This document shows positions 8,024 to 16,718 of a stretch of DNA of 64,000 bases, piece by piece. The notes under the pieces were generated by a model. The model ran no database searches, had not been told where the DNA came from, and saw only the letters and a list, made by a program, of their open reading frames with translations. Made by a program: the position numbers and the translations under genes. Position 1 is the first letter of the stretch. The number at the start of each line of letters is the position of its first letter. The DNA lies in NCBI GenBank assembly GCA_030418545.1, contig QAIB01000003.1, positions 434,001-498,000 on the forward strand, given 5' to 3'. The stretch is from Xenophilus aerolatus (lineage in GTDB: Bacteria > Pseudomonadota > Gammaproteobacteria > Burkholderiales > Burkholderiaceae_C).

Positions 8024-9187
8024 TCACCGGCGCACTGCCGCCAGCCGCGCCAGCGCATCGGGCGAGGCCTGCAGCTCGCGCCGGTACCACTCGTGGAAGT
8101 GCTGCATGCCGTCCTCCATCGGGCTCTGGTAGGGGCCGACCTCGTTGTCGCCGCGCTGCAGCAGCGCCTTGCGGCCGGCGTCCATGCGCTCGGCGATCTC
8201 GTCGTCCTCGATGCAAGTCTCCATGTAGGCGGCCTGTTGCGCCTCGACGAACTCGCGCTCGAAGGCGACGATCTCCTCGGGGTAATAGAACTCGACCATG
8301 TTCATGGTCTTGTCCGGCCCCATCGGGTGCAGGGTCGAGACGGTGAGCACGTGCGGATACCACTCGACCATGATGTGCGGGTAGTAGGTCAGCCAGATGG
8401 CGCCGTACTCCGGCGGCTTGCCCTCGCGGTACTTGAGCAGCTGCTCGTGCCAGCGCTGGTACACCGGGCTGCCGGCACGGCCGAGACGGTTGGCCACGCC
8501 CACGGTCTGCACCGAATAGCGCGGCTTGAATTCCCAGCGCAGGTCCTCGCAGGTCACGAAGTTGCCCAGGCCCGGGTGGAAGGGGCCGACGTGGTAGTCC
8601 TCGAGGTAGACCTCGATGAAGGTCTTCCAGTTGTAGTTGCACTCGTGCATCTCGACCCGGTCGAGCTGGTAGCCGGTGAAGTCGAGCGTGCTGCGCGGGC
8701 CCATGTGGGCGAGGTCGGCGGCTACGTCGCGGCCGTTCTTTTCGAACAGCAGGCCGTTCCATTCCTGCAGCTCCCAGGTGCGCAGGTTGAGGCACGGGTC
8801 TTCGGCGAAATGGGGCGCACCCAGCAGCGTGCCGGTGGGCTGCGGGCCGGCGGCGTTGTAGGTCCAGCGGTGCAGCGGGCAGACGATGTGGCCGCTGCCC
8901 CGCGCATCGAGCGCGCCGCGGCCCTTCATGATCACGGCCTGCCGGTGGCGGCACACGTTGGACACGAGCTCCACCCCGCGCGGCGTGTGCAGCAGCGCAC
9001 GGCCCTCGTGCTCCTGGGGCAGGGCGTAGAAGTCGCCCGGCTCGGGCACGGCCAGGCAATGGCCGACGTAGCGGGGACCCTTGGCGAAGAAGGTTTCCAT
9101 CTCGAGCGCATACAGCGCCGGATCGAAATACGCGGAAACCGGGAGTTGGCTCGAGGCCTGCTGCAGTTGAAGACTTAAATCAGACAT
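8024..9187 (-). CDS. Rieske aromatic ring-hydroxylating oxygenase, alpha subunit type
   Basis: A 387-residue protein. The Rieske 2Fe-2S ligands are C79-x-H81 (CRHRQ) and C103-x2-H106 (CPLHRW). The catalytic domain shows NWKTFIEVYLEDYHVGPFHPG, which carries the His pair of the mononuclear iron site; the Asp ligand lies later. It should hydroxylate or demethylate an aromatic or quaternary amine substrate using electrons from a separate reductase, but no reductase gene is adjacent. I chose ATG 9187 (MSDLSLQL), since the longer ORF prefixes 59 residues of non-conserved sequence. It is divergent from xseB across a 234-base gap. Confidence 0.87.
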   Translation of the reverse strand: MSDLSLQLQQASSQLPVSAYFDPALYALEMETFFAKGPRYVGHCLAVPEPGDFYALPQEHEGRALLHTPRGVELVSNVCRHRQAVIMKGRGALDARGSGHIVCPLHRWTYNAAGPQPTGTLLGAPHFAEDPCLNLRTWELQEWNGLLFEKNGRDVAADLAHMGPRSTLDFTGYQLDRVEMHECNYNWKTFIEVYLEDYHVGPFHPGLGNFVTCEDLRWEFKPRYSVQTVGVANRLGRAGSPVYQRWHEQLLKYREGKPPEYGAIWLTYYPHIMVEWYPHVLTVSTLHPMGPDKTMNMVEFYYPEEIVAFEREFVEAQQAAYMETCIEDDEIAERMDAGRKALLQRGDNEVGPYQSPMEDGMQHFHEWYRRELQASPDALARLAAVRR

Positions 9188-9356
9188 GGGTGACCTGACC
9201 AAGCCCCCCCACAGGGAGGGAAAAACCAAAATGCCCCGCCTCACTCCTGCGACTGAGCCGGCATCGAAACGGGTGTTCGGGCCGGCATCTCCGCGGAAAA
9301 AGTTGCGCCGGCCCACAGGAAAGCAGGCCGGCGCGGGGATGAGAGGGGATTGTACC

Positions 9357-9374
9357 CCGGACATATCTGTCCGG
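9357..9374. promoter_or_regulatory. Perfect inverted repeat upstream of xseB, candidate operator
   Basis: CCGGACA-TATC-TGTCCGG is a perfect 7-bp dyad with a 4-base centre, about 50 bases before the xseB start and in the region shared with the divergent Rieske gene. It has no following T run, so it reads more as a protein site than a terminator. The binding protein is unknown. Confidence 0.4.
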
Positions 9375-9421
9375 CCCGGCCCGCCCTTCTAGAATGGCCG
9401 GTTTTCACCCACGGTCTTTGC

Positions 9422-9673
9422 ATGCCCAAGGCGCCTTCCTCGTCCCCCGCTTCCGATGCCGCGGCACTGCCCGCCAGCTACGAGGCGGGCCTGCAGGAAC
9501 TCGAACAGCTCGTCGCCGCGCTGGAGTCCGGCCAGCTGCCGCTGGACCAGCTGCTGGTGAGCTACCAGCGCGGCGCGGCGCTGCTCGCCTTCTGCCGCGA
9601 CAAGCTCCAGGCCGTGGAAGACCAGATCAAGGTGCTGGACGCCGGCAGCCTCAAGACATGGTCGGCGCAGTGA
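9422..9673 (+). CDS. xseB: Exodeoxyribonuclease VII small subunit
   Basis: An 83-residue protein with the compact XseB helix pair: [30 protein letters not shown] is the conserved core. Several copies bind one XseA to form exonuclease VII, which degrades single-stranded DNA in both directions; xseA is not in the window. I chose ATG 9422 (MPKAPSS) since the upstream frame crosses the palindrome at 9357-9374. The ispA start overlaps its 3' end, an arrangement found in many proteobacteria (xseB-ispA-dxs). Confidence 0.93.
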   Translation: MPKAPSSSPASDAAALPASYEAGLQELEQLVAALESGQLPLDQLLVSYQRGAALLAFCRDKLQAVEDQIKVLDAGSLKTWSAQ

Positions 9674-10605
9674 GCGGCGTGTCGCAGCGCTGGAGCGAGC
9701 ACCAGCTGGCCGACTGGGCCGAGCCGCAGCTCGCGCGCGTCGAGGCGGCGCTGTCGCGCTGGGTGGGCATCGATGCCCCGGTGCTGCTCGGCGAGGCCAT
9801 GCGTTATGCGGTGCTCGATGGCGGCAAGCGCCTTCGACCGCTGCTGGTGCTGGCCGCGAGCGAAGCGGTGGCGCCGCTCGCCCCGGCGGGCACCGCCATC
9901 GGCGAGGCGGCGCTGCGCGCGGCCTGTGCGGTCGAACTGATCCATGCCTATTCGCTCGTGCACGACGACCTGCCCTGCATGGACAACGACGTGTTGCGCC
10001 GTGGCAAGCCCACCGTGCACGTGAAGTTCGGCGAGGCCGATGCGCTGCTGGCCGGCGACGCGCTGCAGGCGCTGGCCTTCGAACTGCTGGTGCCCGACGA
10101 GGCGGACATTCCCGCCACCGTGCAGGCGCGGCTGGTGCGCCTGCTGACGCGGGCGGCCGGCAGCCAGGGCATGGCCGGCGGCCAGGCCATCGACCTGGCC
10201 AGCGTCGGCCGCCGCCTGAGCGAAGCCGAACTGCGCGAGATGCATCGCCTCAAGACCGGCGCGCTGCTGCAAGGCAGCGTCGAGATGGGCGCGGCCTGCG
10301 CGGGCGATCTGCCCGAGCTCGCGCTGGCCGGCCTGCGCGAGTACGGCGCGGCCATCGGGCTCGCGTTCCAGGTGGTGGACGACATCCTCGACGTCGTCGC
10401 CGATTCCCAGACGCTGGGCAAGACCGCCGGCAAGGACGCCGCGGCCGACAAGCCCACTTATGTGTCGCTGCTCGGCCTCGAAGGTGCACGCGCCAGTGCG
10501 CAGCAGCTGCTGGCGCAGGCGTTGGCCGCACTCGACCGCTCGGCGCTGTCAGACACGGCCGCATTGCGCGCACTCGCCCACATGGTCGTCGACCGCGACC
10601 GATAA
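9658..10605 (+). CDS. ispA: (2E,6E)-farnesyl diphosphate synthase
   Basis: A 315-residue prenyltransferase that condenses isopentenyl diphosphate with dimethylallyl and geranyl diphosphate to give farnesyl diphosphate for quinones and undecaprenol. The first Asp-rich motif is [10 protein letters not shown] (from about residue 102) and the second is [18 protein letters not shown] matches the conserved N-terminal substrate loop. The ATG at 9658 overlaps xseB by 16 bases; a GTG at 9670, four codons later, is an alternative. Translational coupling to xseB is likely. Confidence 0.93.
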   Translation: MVGAVSGVSQRWSEHQLADWAEPQLARVEAALSRWVGIDAPVLLGEAMRYAVLDGGKRLRPLLVLAASEAVAPLAPAGTAIGEAALRAACAVELIHAYSLVHDDLPCMDNDVLRRGKPTVHVKFGEADALLAGDALQALAFELLVPDEADIPATVQARLVRLLTRAAGSQGMAGGQAIDLASVGRRLSEAELREMHRLKTGALLQGSVEMGAACAGDLPELALAGLREYGAAIGLAFQVVDDILDVVADSQTLGKTAGKDAAADKPTYVSLLGLEGARASAQQLLAQALAALDRSALSDTAALRALAHMVVDRDR

Positions 10606-10615
10606 AAATACCCCG

Positions 10616-12472
10616 ATGGCCCCACTGCTTCCCGAGATCAACGACCCCGCGGACCTGCGCCAGCTCGATCGCGAACAACTCAAGCAGGTGGCCGACGAGG
10701 TCCGCGCCTGCGTGCTCGACAACGTCTCGCGCACCGGCGGCCACCTGAGCTCCAACCTGGGCACTGTGGAACTCACGGTGGCGCTGCACTACGTCTTCAA
10801 CACGCCGGAAGACCGCATCGTGTGGGACGTGGGCCACCAGACCTACCCGCACAAGATCCTCACCGGCCGGCGCGAGCGCATGCCCACGCTGCGCCAGCTC
10901 GGCGGCATCTCGGGCTTTCCGCAGCGGGCCGAGAGCGTCTACGACACCTTCGGCACCGCGCATTCGTCGACCAGCATCTCGGCGGCGCTGGGCATGGCCA
11001 TGGCCGCGCACCAGAAGGGCGAGGACCGCCACGCCATCGCCGTGATCGGCGACGGCGCGATGACCGCCGGCATGGCCTTCGAGGCGATGAACAACGCGGG
11101 CGTGAGCGACGACTGCAAGCTGCTGGTGATCCTCAACGACAACGACATGTCGATCAGCCCGCCGGTGGGCGCGCTCAACCGCTACCTGGCGCAGCTCATG
11201 AGCGGCCAGTTCTACGCCGCTGCCAAGAACGTGGGCAAGAGCGTGCTCAAGGCCGCGCCGCCGCTGTTCGAGCTGGCCAAGCGCTTCGAGCAGCAGGCCA
11301 AGGGCATGGTGGTGCCGGCCACGCTGTTCGAGAAGTTCGGCTTCAACTACATCGGTCCGATCGACGGCCACGACCTCGATTCGCTCATCCCCACGCTGGA
11401 AAACATCAAGCAGCTCAAGGGCCCGCAGTTCCTGCACGTGGTGACCAAGAAGGGCCAGGGCTACAAGCTGGCCGAGGCCGACCCGGTGGCCTACCACGGC
11501 CCGGGCAAGTTCGATCCCTCGGTGGGCCTGGTCAAGCCGACCACCGCGCCCAAGCAGACCTTCACGCAGGTCTTCGGCCAGTGGCTGTGCGACATGGCGG
11601 CGCAGGACGGGCGGCTCGTCGGCATCACGCCGGCGATGCGCGAGGGCTCGGGCATGGTGGAGTTCCAGCAGCGCTTTCCCGACCGCTACTACGACGTCGG
11701 CATTGCCGAGCAGCACGCCGTCACCTTCGCCGCTGGCTTGGCCTGCGAGGGCCTGAAGCCGGTGGTGGCGATCTACTCCACCTTCCTGCAGCGCGCCTAC
11801 GACCAGCTGATCCACGACGTGGCGATCCAGAACCTGCCGGTGGTCTTCGCGCTCGACCGCGCGGGCCTGGTGGGCGCCGACGGCGCGACCCATGCGGGCG
11901 CCTACGACATCGCCTTCCTGCGCTGCATCCCGAACATGAGCCTCGCCTGCCCGGCCGACGAGGCCGAGTGCCGGCAGCTGCTGTCCAGCGCCTATGCGCA
12001 GAGCCATCCGGTGGCCGTGCGCTACCCGCGTGGCGCGGGGGCCGGCGTGACGCCGCCGCTCACGCTCGATGCCCTGCCTTTCGGCAAGGGCGAAGTGCGC
12101 CGGCAGGGCCAGCGCATCGCCATCCTCGCCTTCGGCACGCTCCTGTATCCGGCCCTCGAAGCCGGCGAGGCGCTCGGCGCCACGGTCGCCAACATGCGCT
12201 GGGTCAAGCCGCTGGACACGGAACTGCTGCGCGAGATCGCGAGCACGCACGAGGCGCTGGTCACGGTGGAAGAGGGCGCCGTCATGGGTGGCGCGGGCAG
12301 TGCCGTGGCCGAGGCACTGCAGCAGATGGGCATCGTCAAGCCGCTGCTGCAGCTGGGCCTGCCCGATCGCTTCATCGAGCATGGCGATCCGGCCAAGCTG
12401 CTCGCGGCCGCGGGCCTCGACGCGGCCGGCATCCGCGCGGCCATCGAAACGCGCTTCGGCACGCCGCCCTGA
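10616..12472 (+). CDS. dxs: 1-deoxy-D-xylulose-5-phosphate synthase
   Basis: A 618-residue thiamine diphosphate enzyme that joins pyruvate and glyceraldehyde 3-phosphate in the first step of the MEP isoprenoid pathway. [18 protein letters not shown] is the diphosphate-binding motif, [13 protein letters not shown] is conserved in the N-terminal domain, and [15 protein letters not shown] contains the catalytic Glu of the pyrimidine domain; a transketolase C-terminal domain follows. The start MAPLLPEIN lies 10 bases after the ispA stop. Its position after xseB-ispA places it with downstream prenyl chain synthesis. Confidence 0.96.
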   Translation: MAPLLPEINDPADLRQLDREQLKQVADEVRACVLDNVSRTGGHLSSNLGTVELTVALHYVFNTPEDRIVWDVGHQTYPHKILTGRRERMPTLRQLGGISGFPQRAESVYDTFGTAHSSTSISAALGMAMAAHQKGEDRHAIAVIGDGAMTAGMAFEAMNNAGVSDDCKLLVILNDNDMSISPPVGALNRYLAQLMSGQFYAAAKNVGKSVLKAAPPLFELAKRFEQQAKGMVVPATLFEKFGFNYIGPIDGHDLDSLIPTLENIKQLKGPQFLHVVTKKGQGYKLAEADPVAYHGPGKFDPSVGLVKPTTAPKQTFTQVFGQWLCDMAAQDGRLVGITPAMREGSGMVEFQQRFPDRYYDVGIAEQHAVTFAAGLACEGLKPVVAIYSTFLQRAYDQLIHDVAIQNLPVVFALDRAGLVGADGATHAGAYDIAFLRCIPNMSLACPADEAECRQLLSSAYAQSHPVAVRYPRGAGAGVTPPLTLDALPFGKGEVRRQGQRIAILAFGTLLYPALEAGEALGATVANMRWVKPLDTELLREIASTHEALVTVEEGAVMGGAGSAVAEALQQMGIVKPLLQLGLPDRFIEHGDPAKLLAAAGLDAAGIRAAIETRFGTPP

Positions 12473-12484
12473 GCCGCGCCGCGG

Positions 12485-12730
12485 CTACTGCTTGCGCTGC
12501 ACGAAGAGGTTGCGCTTCGCGTCCTCGGGGTAGGCGAAGGTCACGCTGCCGTTGCGCACCGTGCCCATCACCAGCATGTTCTGCGTCAGCGCGTCGTGGT
12601 CGGCGCTGCTGAAGGGGCGCTCGTAGCTGGTCACCACGCCGTAGTGCGTGCGCTTCGGGTTCTCCAGCGAAGCGTTGATCGCCGGCCCGTCGCAGAAAAG
12701 CGCCACCAGGGCACGGGTGCGCAAGCGCAT
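12485..12730 (-). CDS. Small conserved-type hypothetical protein
   Basis: An 81-residue protein I do not recognise. The start is supported by AGGGGGA about 6 bases upstream. It begins MRLRTRALVALFCDGPAI and contains SSADHDALTQNMLVMGTVRNG and the C-terminal NLFVQRKQ. It is not membrane-like, lacks Cys pairs, and has no clear signal peptide, though the first residues are mildly hydrophobic. It converges on dxs with a 12-base gap and is divergent from the TRAP receptor gene. No function is assigned. Confidence 0.6.
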   Translation of the reverse strand: MRLRTRALVALFCDGPAINASLENPKRTHYGVVTSYERPFSSADHDALTQNMLVMGTVRNGSVTFAYPEDAKRNLFVQRKQ

Positions 12731-12919
12731 GAAAGTCCCCCTGAAGATGCCCGAAACAAATCGTCAGCGTAGGGCGTTTGCGCGGGCGGACGGGGCGGGT
12801 TTTCCGCAGGGAAAACCCGAAACGGAGGCCAGAAAACGCCTTCTTACAATCGCGCGGCTTTCGTCGACAACGCGGCCACGAGCCGCGTTCGTTTTTTTCA
12901 TCTGCTCTCGGAGTTCTCA

Positions 12920-14009
12920 ATGGATCGTCGTTCCCTCATCAAGAATGCCGGCATGGCCGGTGTGCTGGCTGCCGGCATAGCACCCGCCGTGCATGCGCAG
13001 GCCGCCGTACGCTGGCGCCTGGCGCCTGGCGTCCAGCTTCCCGCGTTCGCTGGACACGATCTTCGGCAGTGCCGAGATGCTGTCGAAGACCGTCAAGGCC
13101 CTGTCCGGCGGCAAGTTCGAGATCACGGTGCACCCCGCCGGCGAACTGATGCCGGCGTTCGGCGTGGTCGACGCACTGCAGGGCGACAACATCGAGATGG
13201 CCCAATCGGCCGCGTACTACTTCACCGGCAAGGACCCGATCTTCGCCTTCAGCTGCGCCGTGCCCTTCGGCCTGACCGCGCGCCAGAACACCGCGTGGAA
13301 GGACTACGGCAACGGCCGCAAGCTGCTCGACGCCTTCTTTGCGAAGTACAACTTCCGCACCGCCAGCGCCGGCAACACCGGCACGCAGATGGGCGGCTGG
13401 TATCGCAAGGAAATCAAGACCGTGGCCGACCTCAAGGGCCTGAAGATGCGCATGGGCGGCGGCGTGTTCGGCGAAGGCATGGCCAAGCTGGGCGTGGTGT
13501 CGCAGAACATGCCCGCCGGTGACGTGTACCAGGCGCTCGAAAAGGGCACGCTGGATGCGGCCGAGTTCGTCGGCCCCTACGACGATGCCAAGCTGGGCTT
13601 CAACAAGGTCGCGCCTTACTACTACTACCCCGGCTGGTGGGAAGGTTGCGCCGACCTCGAGTTCTTCATCAACCTGAAGAAGTTCAACGCACTGTCGGAC
13701 GAGAACAAGGCCATCCTGAACGCCGCGATGGCCGTGGCCGCCACCGACATGACCGCCAAGTACGACGCCTACAACCCCATCGCGCTGAAGAAGCTGGTGG
13801 CCGAAGGCACGAAGCTGGTGGCCTTCCCCAAGGCCGTGATCGACGCCGGCTTCAAGTCCTGCATGGAAGTGTTCGCCGAGCACGAGGCCAAGTCGCCCGA
13901 GTTCAAGAAGATCCACCAGGACATGCGCGCCTTCCAGCGCGACCAGATCCTTTGGAACCGCTTCTCCGAATTCCCGTTCAACCAGTACATGAACGGCGTG
14001 AAGATCTGA
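12920..14009 (+). pseudogene. dctP: TRAP transporter substrate-binding protein, frameshifted
   Basis: The product would be an about 360-residue DctP-type periplasmic receptor. The start at 12920 has GGAG 6 bases upstream and encodes MDRRSLIKNAG plus a hydrophobic segment ending VHAQA, a Tat-like signal. Right after AAVRWRL the frame shifts: GGCGCCT occurs twice in tandem at 13014-13020 and 13021-13027. Removing one copy restores RWRLASSFPRSLDTIFGS, the expected receptor sequence. The downstream frame stays open from 12993 to 14009 with SGGKFEITVHPAGELMPAF and the usual core, so the lesion looks recent, or is an assembly error. A shared terminator separates it from the convergent permease genes. 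Confidence 0.85.
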
Positions 14010-14024
14010 TCTTCGAGCGCAATT

Positions 14025-14060
14025 AAAAAAGCCCCGCGGCCTGTGCCGCGGGGCTTTTTT
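14025..14060. terminator. Bidirectional intrinsic terminator
   Basis: The sequence AAAAAA-GCCCCGCGGC-CTGT-GCCGCGGGGC-TTTTTT is a perfect 10-bp GC stem with A and T runs on both sides. It serves the TRAP receptor gene on the plus strand and the large permease gene on the minus strand. Confidence 0.92.
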
Positions 14061-14073
14061 CATTGGTGGGCGC

Positions 14074-15906
14074 TCAAGGCTTCTTCTGCTTGAGCGCGTC
14101 CTGCATCGCCTTCATGGGGTCGTCGTCCGCCGCGGCAGGCGCCTCGGGCGCAGGTGCCGTCTCGGCGGGGGAGGACGGGGCGCCGTTGCCAGGCTCGGCA
14201 GGTTTCTCGTCGGCGCCGTAGCCACCATCGGAGCCGTAGCCTTCGCTGCTGCTTTCGGGCTGCAGGCCCTCGCGCATCTGCTCGCCCACGGCCTTGAGGT
14301 CATAGGCCTGCGCCTTGTCCAGGCTGCCCGTCACGAGGTTGGGGAAGGCGATCATGACGCCGACCATGAACAGCTGGATCAACAGGAACGGGATGGCGCC
14401 CTTGTAGATTTGCATGGTGGTGACCGGGTCCATCACCTTGTTGGTCACGCGGTCCACATAGGGCTTGTTGGGCGCCACCGAGCGCAGGAAGAACAGCGCG
14501 AAGCCGAAGGGCGGATGCATGAACGAGGTCTGCATGTTCATGGCCAGCAGCACGCCGAACCAGATCAGGTCGATGCCCAGCTTGTGGGCCACCGGCGCGA
14601 GCAGCGGCACGACGATGAACGACAGTTCGAAGTAGTCCAGGAAGAACGCCAGCACGAACACCAGCAGGTTCACGAAGATCAGGAACCCGACCTGTCCGCC
14701 GGGCAGGCTCGACAGCAGGTGCTCCACCCAGATCGGGCCGTCCGCGGCCTGGAACACCAGGCCGAAGACGGTGGCGCCGATCAGGATGAACATCACGAAG
14801 CTGCCCAGCTTGGTCGTCGTCGCCAACGCCTGCTTGAGCAGCGCCATGTTCAGACGTCCGCGGGCAAAGGCCATGATGAGTGCGCCGATGGCGCCCATGG
14901 CCCCGCCTTCCGTCGGCGTGGCCACGCCCAGGAAGATGGTGCCCAGCACCAGGAAGATCAGCAGCAGCGGAGGAATCAGCACGAAGGTCACGCGCTCGGC
15001 CAGCCGCGACAGCAGGCCCAGCCCGGTGAACTTGTTGACCAGCGCGATCAGCAGGGCGACGGTCGCGCCGCCGCACATCGCGACCACGATCTTCTCGTCG
15101 GTGGCGACGCTGGTGACTTGCTCGCCCAGCCACCAGGTGTGCACCTCGGCCATGTGCCGCGCGAGGAAGGCCGACACCAGGAAGGAGATCACCGTCAGCG
15201 CCAGCAGCGAGGGATAGCCGCCGCTGCCGTTGGGTTCGCGGTAGATGCGTGCTTCCGGCGGCAGGGCCGGCACGCTCTTGGGCTTGAAGATCGCCAGGAC
15301 GGCGATGTAGGCCACGTAGCAGCCGACCAGCATGAAGGCCGGCACGAAGGCGCCCTTGTACATGTCGCCGACGCTGCGGCCGAGCTGGTCGGCCATGATG
15401 ATCAGCACCAGCGAGGGCGGAATGATCTGCGCCAGCGTGCCGGAGGCCGCGATCACGCCGCTGGTGAACTTCCGGTCGTAGCCGTAGCGCAGCATGATCG
15501 GCAGCGAGATCAGGCCCATGGAGATCACGGACGCCGCCACCACGCCGGTGGTGGCCGCCAGCAGCGCGCCCACGAACACCACGGCCAGCGCCAGGCCGCC
15601 GCGCATCGGGCCGAACACCTGGCCGACCGTGTCGAGCAGGTCCTCGGCCATGCCGCTGCGTTCGAGGATCAGGCCCATCAGGGTGAAGAAGGGCACGGCC
15701 AGCAGCGTGTCGTTGGCCATGATGCCGATCAGCCGCTGCGGCAGCCAGGCCAGCACCGACGAGGGGAACACGCCGAGCTCGATGCCGATGATGCCGAAGG
15801 TCAGGCCGCAGGCGCCCAGGCTGAAGGCCACCGGAAAGCCCAGCAGCAGAAAACAGATCAGCCCCGCGAACATGATCGGGGCGAAGTTGGCGGTGATGAA
15901 TTCCAT
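14074..15906 (-). CDS. dctM: TRAP transporter large permease subunit
   Basis: A 610-residue inner-membrane protein of the DctM family with about 14 membrane segments. It carries the transport pathway and, with DctQ and a periplasmic receptor, imports organic acids driven by the sodium gradient. LGVATPTEGGAMGAIGAL and IPPSLVLIIM are conserved family motifs. Typical DctM proteins have about 430 residues; this one has a wide insertion after residue about 220 and an Ala/Pro/Ser-rich cytoplasmic tail from about residue 525 onwards. It follows dctQ with 18 bases between them, and the receptor gene converges on it. Confidence 0.93.
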   Translation of the reverse strand: MEFITANFAPIMFAGLICFLLLGFPVAFSLGACGLTFGIIGIELGVFPSSVLAWLPQRLIGIMANDTLLAVPFFTLMGLILERSGMAEDLLDTVGQVFGPMRGGLALAVVFVGALLAATTGVVAASVISMGLISLPIMLRYGYDRKFTSGVIAASGTLAQIIPPSLVLIIMADQLGRSVGDMYKGAFVPAFMLVGCYVAYIAVLAIFKPKSVPALPPEARIYREPNGSGGYPSLLALTVISFLVSAFLARHMAEVHTWWLGEQVTSVATDEKIVVAMCGGATVALLIALVNKFTGLGLLSRLAERVTFVLIPPLLLIFLVLGTIFLGVATPTEGGAMGAIGALIMAFARGRLNMALLKQALATTTKLGSFVMFILIGATVFGLVFQAADGPIWVEHLLSSLPGGQVGFLIFVNLLVFVLAFFLDYFELSFIVVPLLAPVAHKLGIDLIWFGVLLAMNMQTSFMHPPFGFALFFLRSVAPNKPYVDRVTNKVMDPVTTMQIYKGAIPFLLIQLFMVGVMIAFPNLVTGSLDKAQAYDLKAVGEQMREGLQPESSSEGYGSDGGYGADEKPAEPGNGAPSSPAETAPAPEAPAAADDDPMKAMQDALKQKKP

Positions 15907-15924
15907 CGAACGGTGCTCCGGCGG

Positions 15925-16536
15925 TCAGGGGGCAGGGACGGCGCCGGCGGCCTTGGCGGCCTCGCGTTCGCGCAGGATCTCGGCCAGCTCTTCCTCTGCG
16001 CTCTTCTCGCCCACCTTGAGGTTCGGATCGGGCCCGTCGCCGGTCAGGAAGGCGATGCGCTTGATCAGTTCCGACCAGCCCTGGATCATGAGCAGCGTGA
16101 AACCCACCGGCAGTGCCAGCCACACCGGCCAGCGGATCAGCCCGCCCGGGTTGCCCGACATCTCGCCCGTGGCGTACATCTGCCGGGTCATGGGGACGGT
16201 GTAGTACAGCACCAGCAGGCACAGCGGCGTGAGGAACAGCGCGAAGCCGACGATGTCGATCCAGATCTGCGCCTTCTTGGGCAGCCTACTGTTCAGCACG
16301 TCGATGCGCACATGCTCGCGGTTGAGCAGCGTGAAGCCCGCGGCCACCAGGAAAGACCAGGCGAAGAGGTACCACTGGACTTCGAGGTAGGCGTTGGAAC
16401 TGGTGTTGAACACCTTGCGGACCACGGCGTTGATCGCGCTGATGGCGGTGGACGCCAGGATCAGCCAGATCACCCACTTGCCCACCTGGGCGTTGAGCCA
16501 GTCGATGGCCCGCGAAAGCTTGAGCAAGCCTTGCAT
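15925..16536 (-). CDS. dctQ: TRAP transporter small permease subunit
   Basis: A 203-residue membrane protein with four predicted helices, the small DctQ subunit that scaffolds the large permease. SNAYLEVQWYLFAWSFLVAAGFTLL is the family hallmark region, cut here into its parts AYLEVQWYLF and FLVAAGFTLL, with EHVRIDVL after it. I chose ATG 16536 (MQGLLKLS), which has GGAG 5 bases upstream; the ORF extends 14 codons further without support. First gene of the minus-strand dctQM pair. Confidence 0.9.
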   Translation of the reverse strand: MQGLLKLSRAIDWLNAQVGKWVIWLILASTAISAINAVVRKVFNTSSNAYLEVQWYLFAWSFLVAAGFTLLNREHVRIDVLNSRLPKKAQIWIDIVGFALFLTPLCLLVLYYTVPMTRQMYATGEMSGNPGGLIRWPVWLALPVGFTLLMIQGWSELIKRIAFLTGDGPDPNLKVGEKSAEEELAEILREREAAKAAGAVPAP

Positions 16537-16718
16537 GTCTTCTCCATTTTTGAATTGGGCCTCCGGATACGAACACACCCGACATGCCGGCGTTGTGCGC
16601 CAACGGGTCGGGTGCGTGAGGCGCCGCGGATTTTACGGGCGCCGGCCTGTGCTCCCGACGGGGTGTACCCGGAGCCATCGGGGGCCCTGCGGGCGGGGCG
16701 CGCCGCCATAATCGATCG

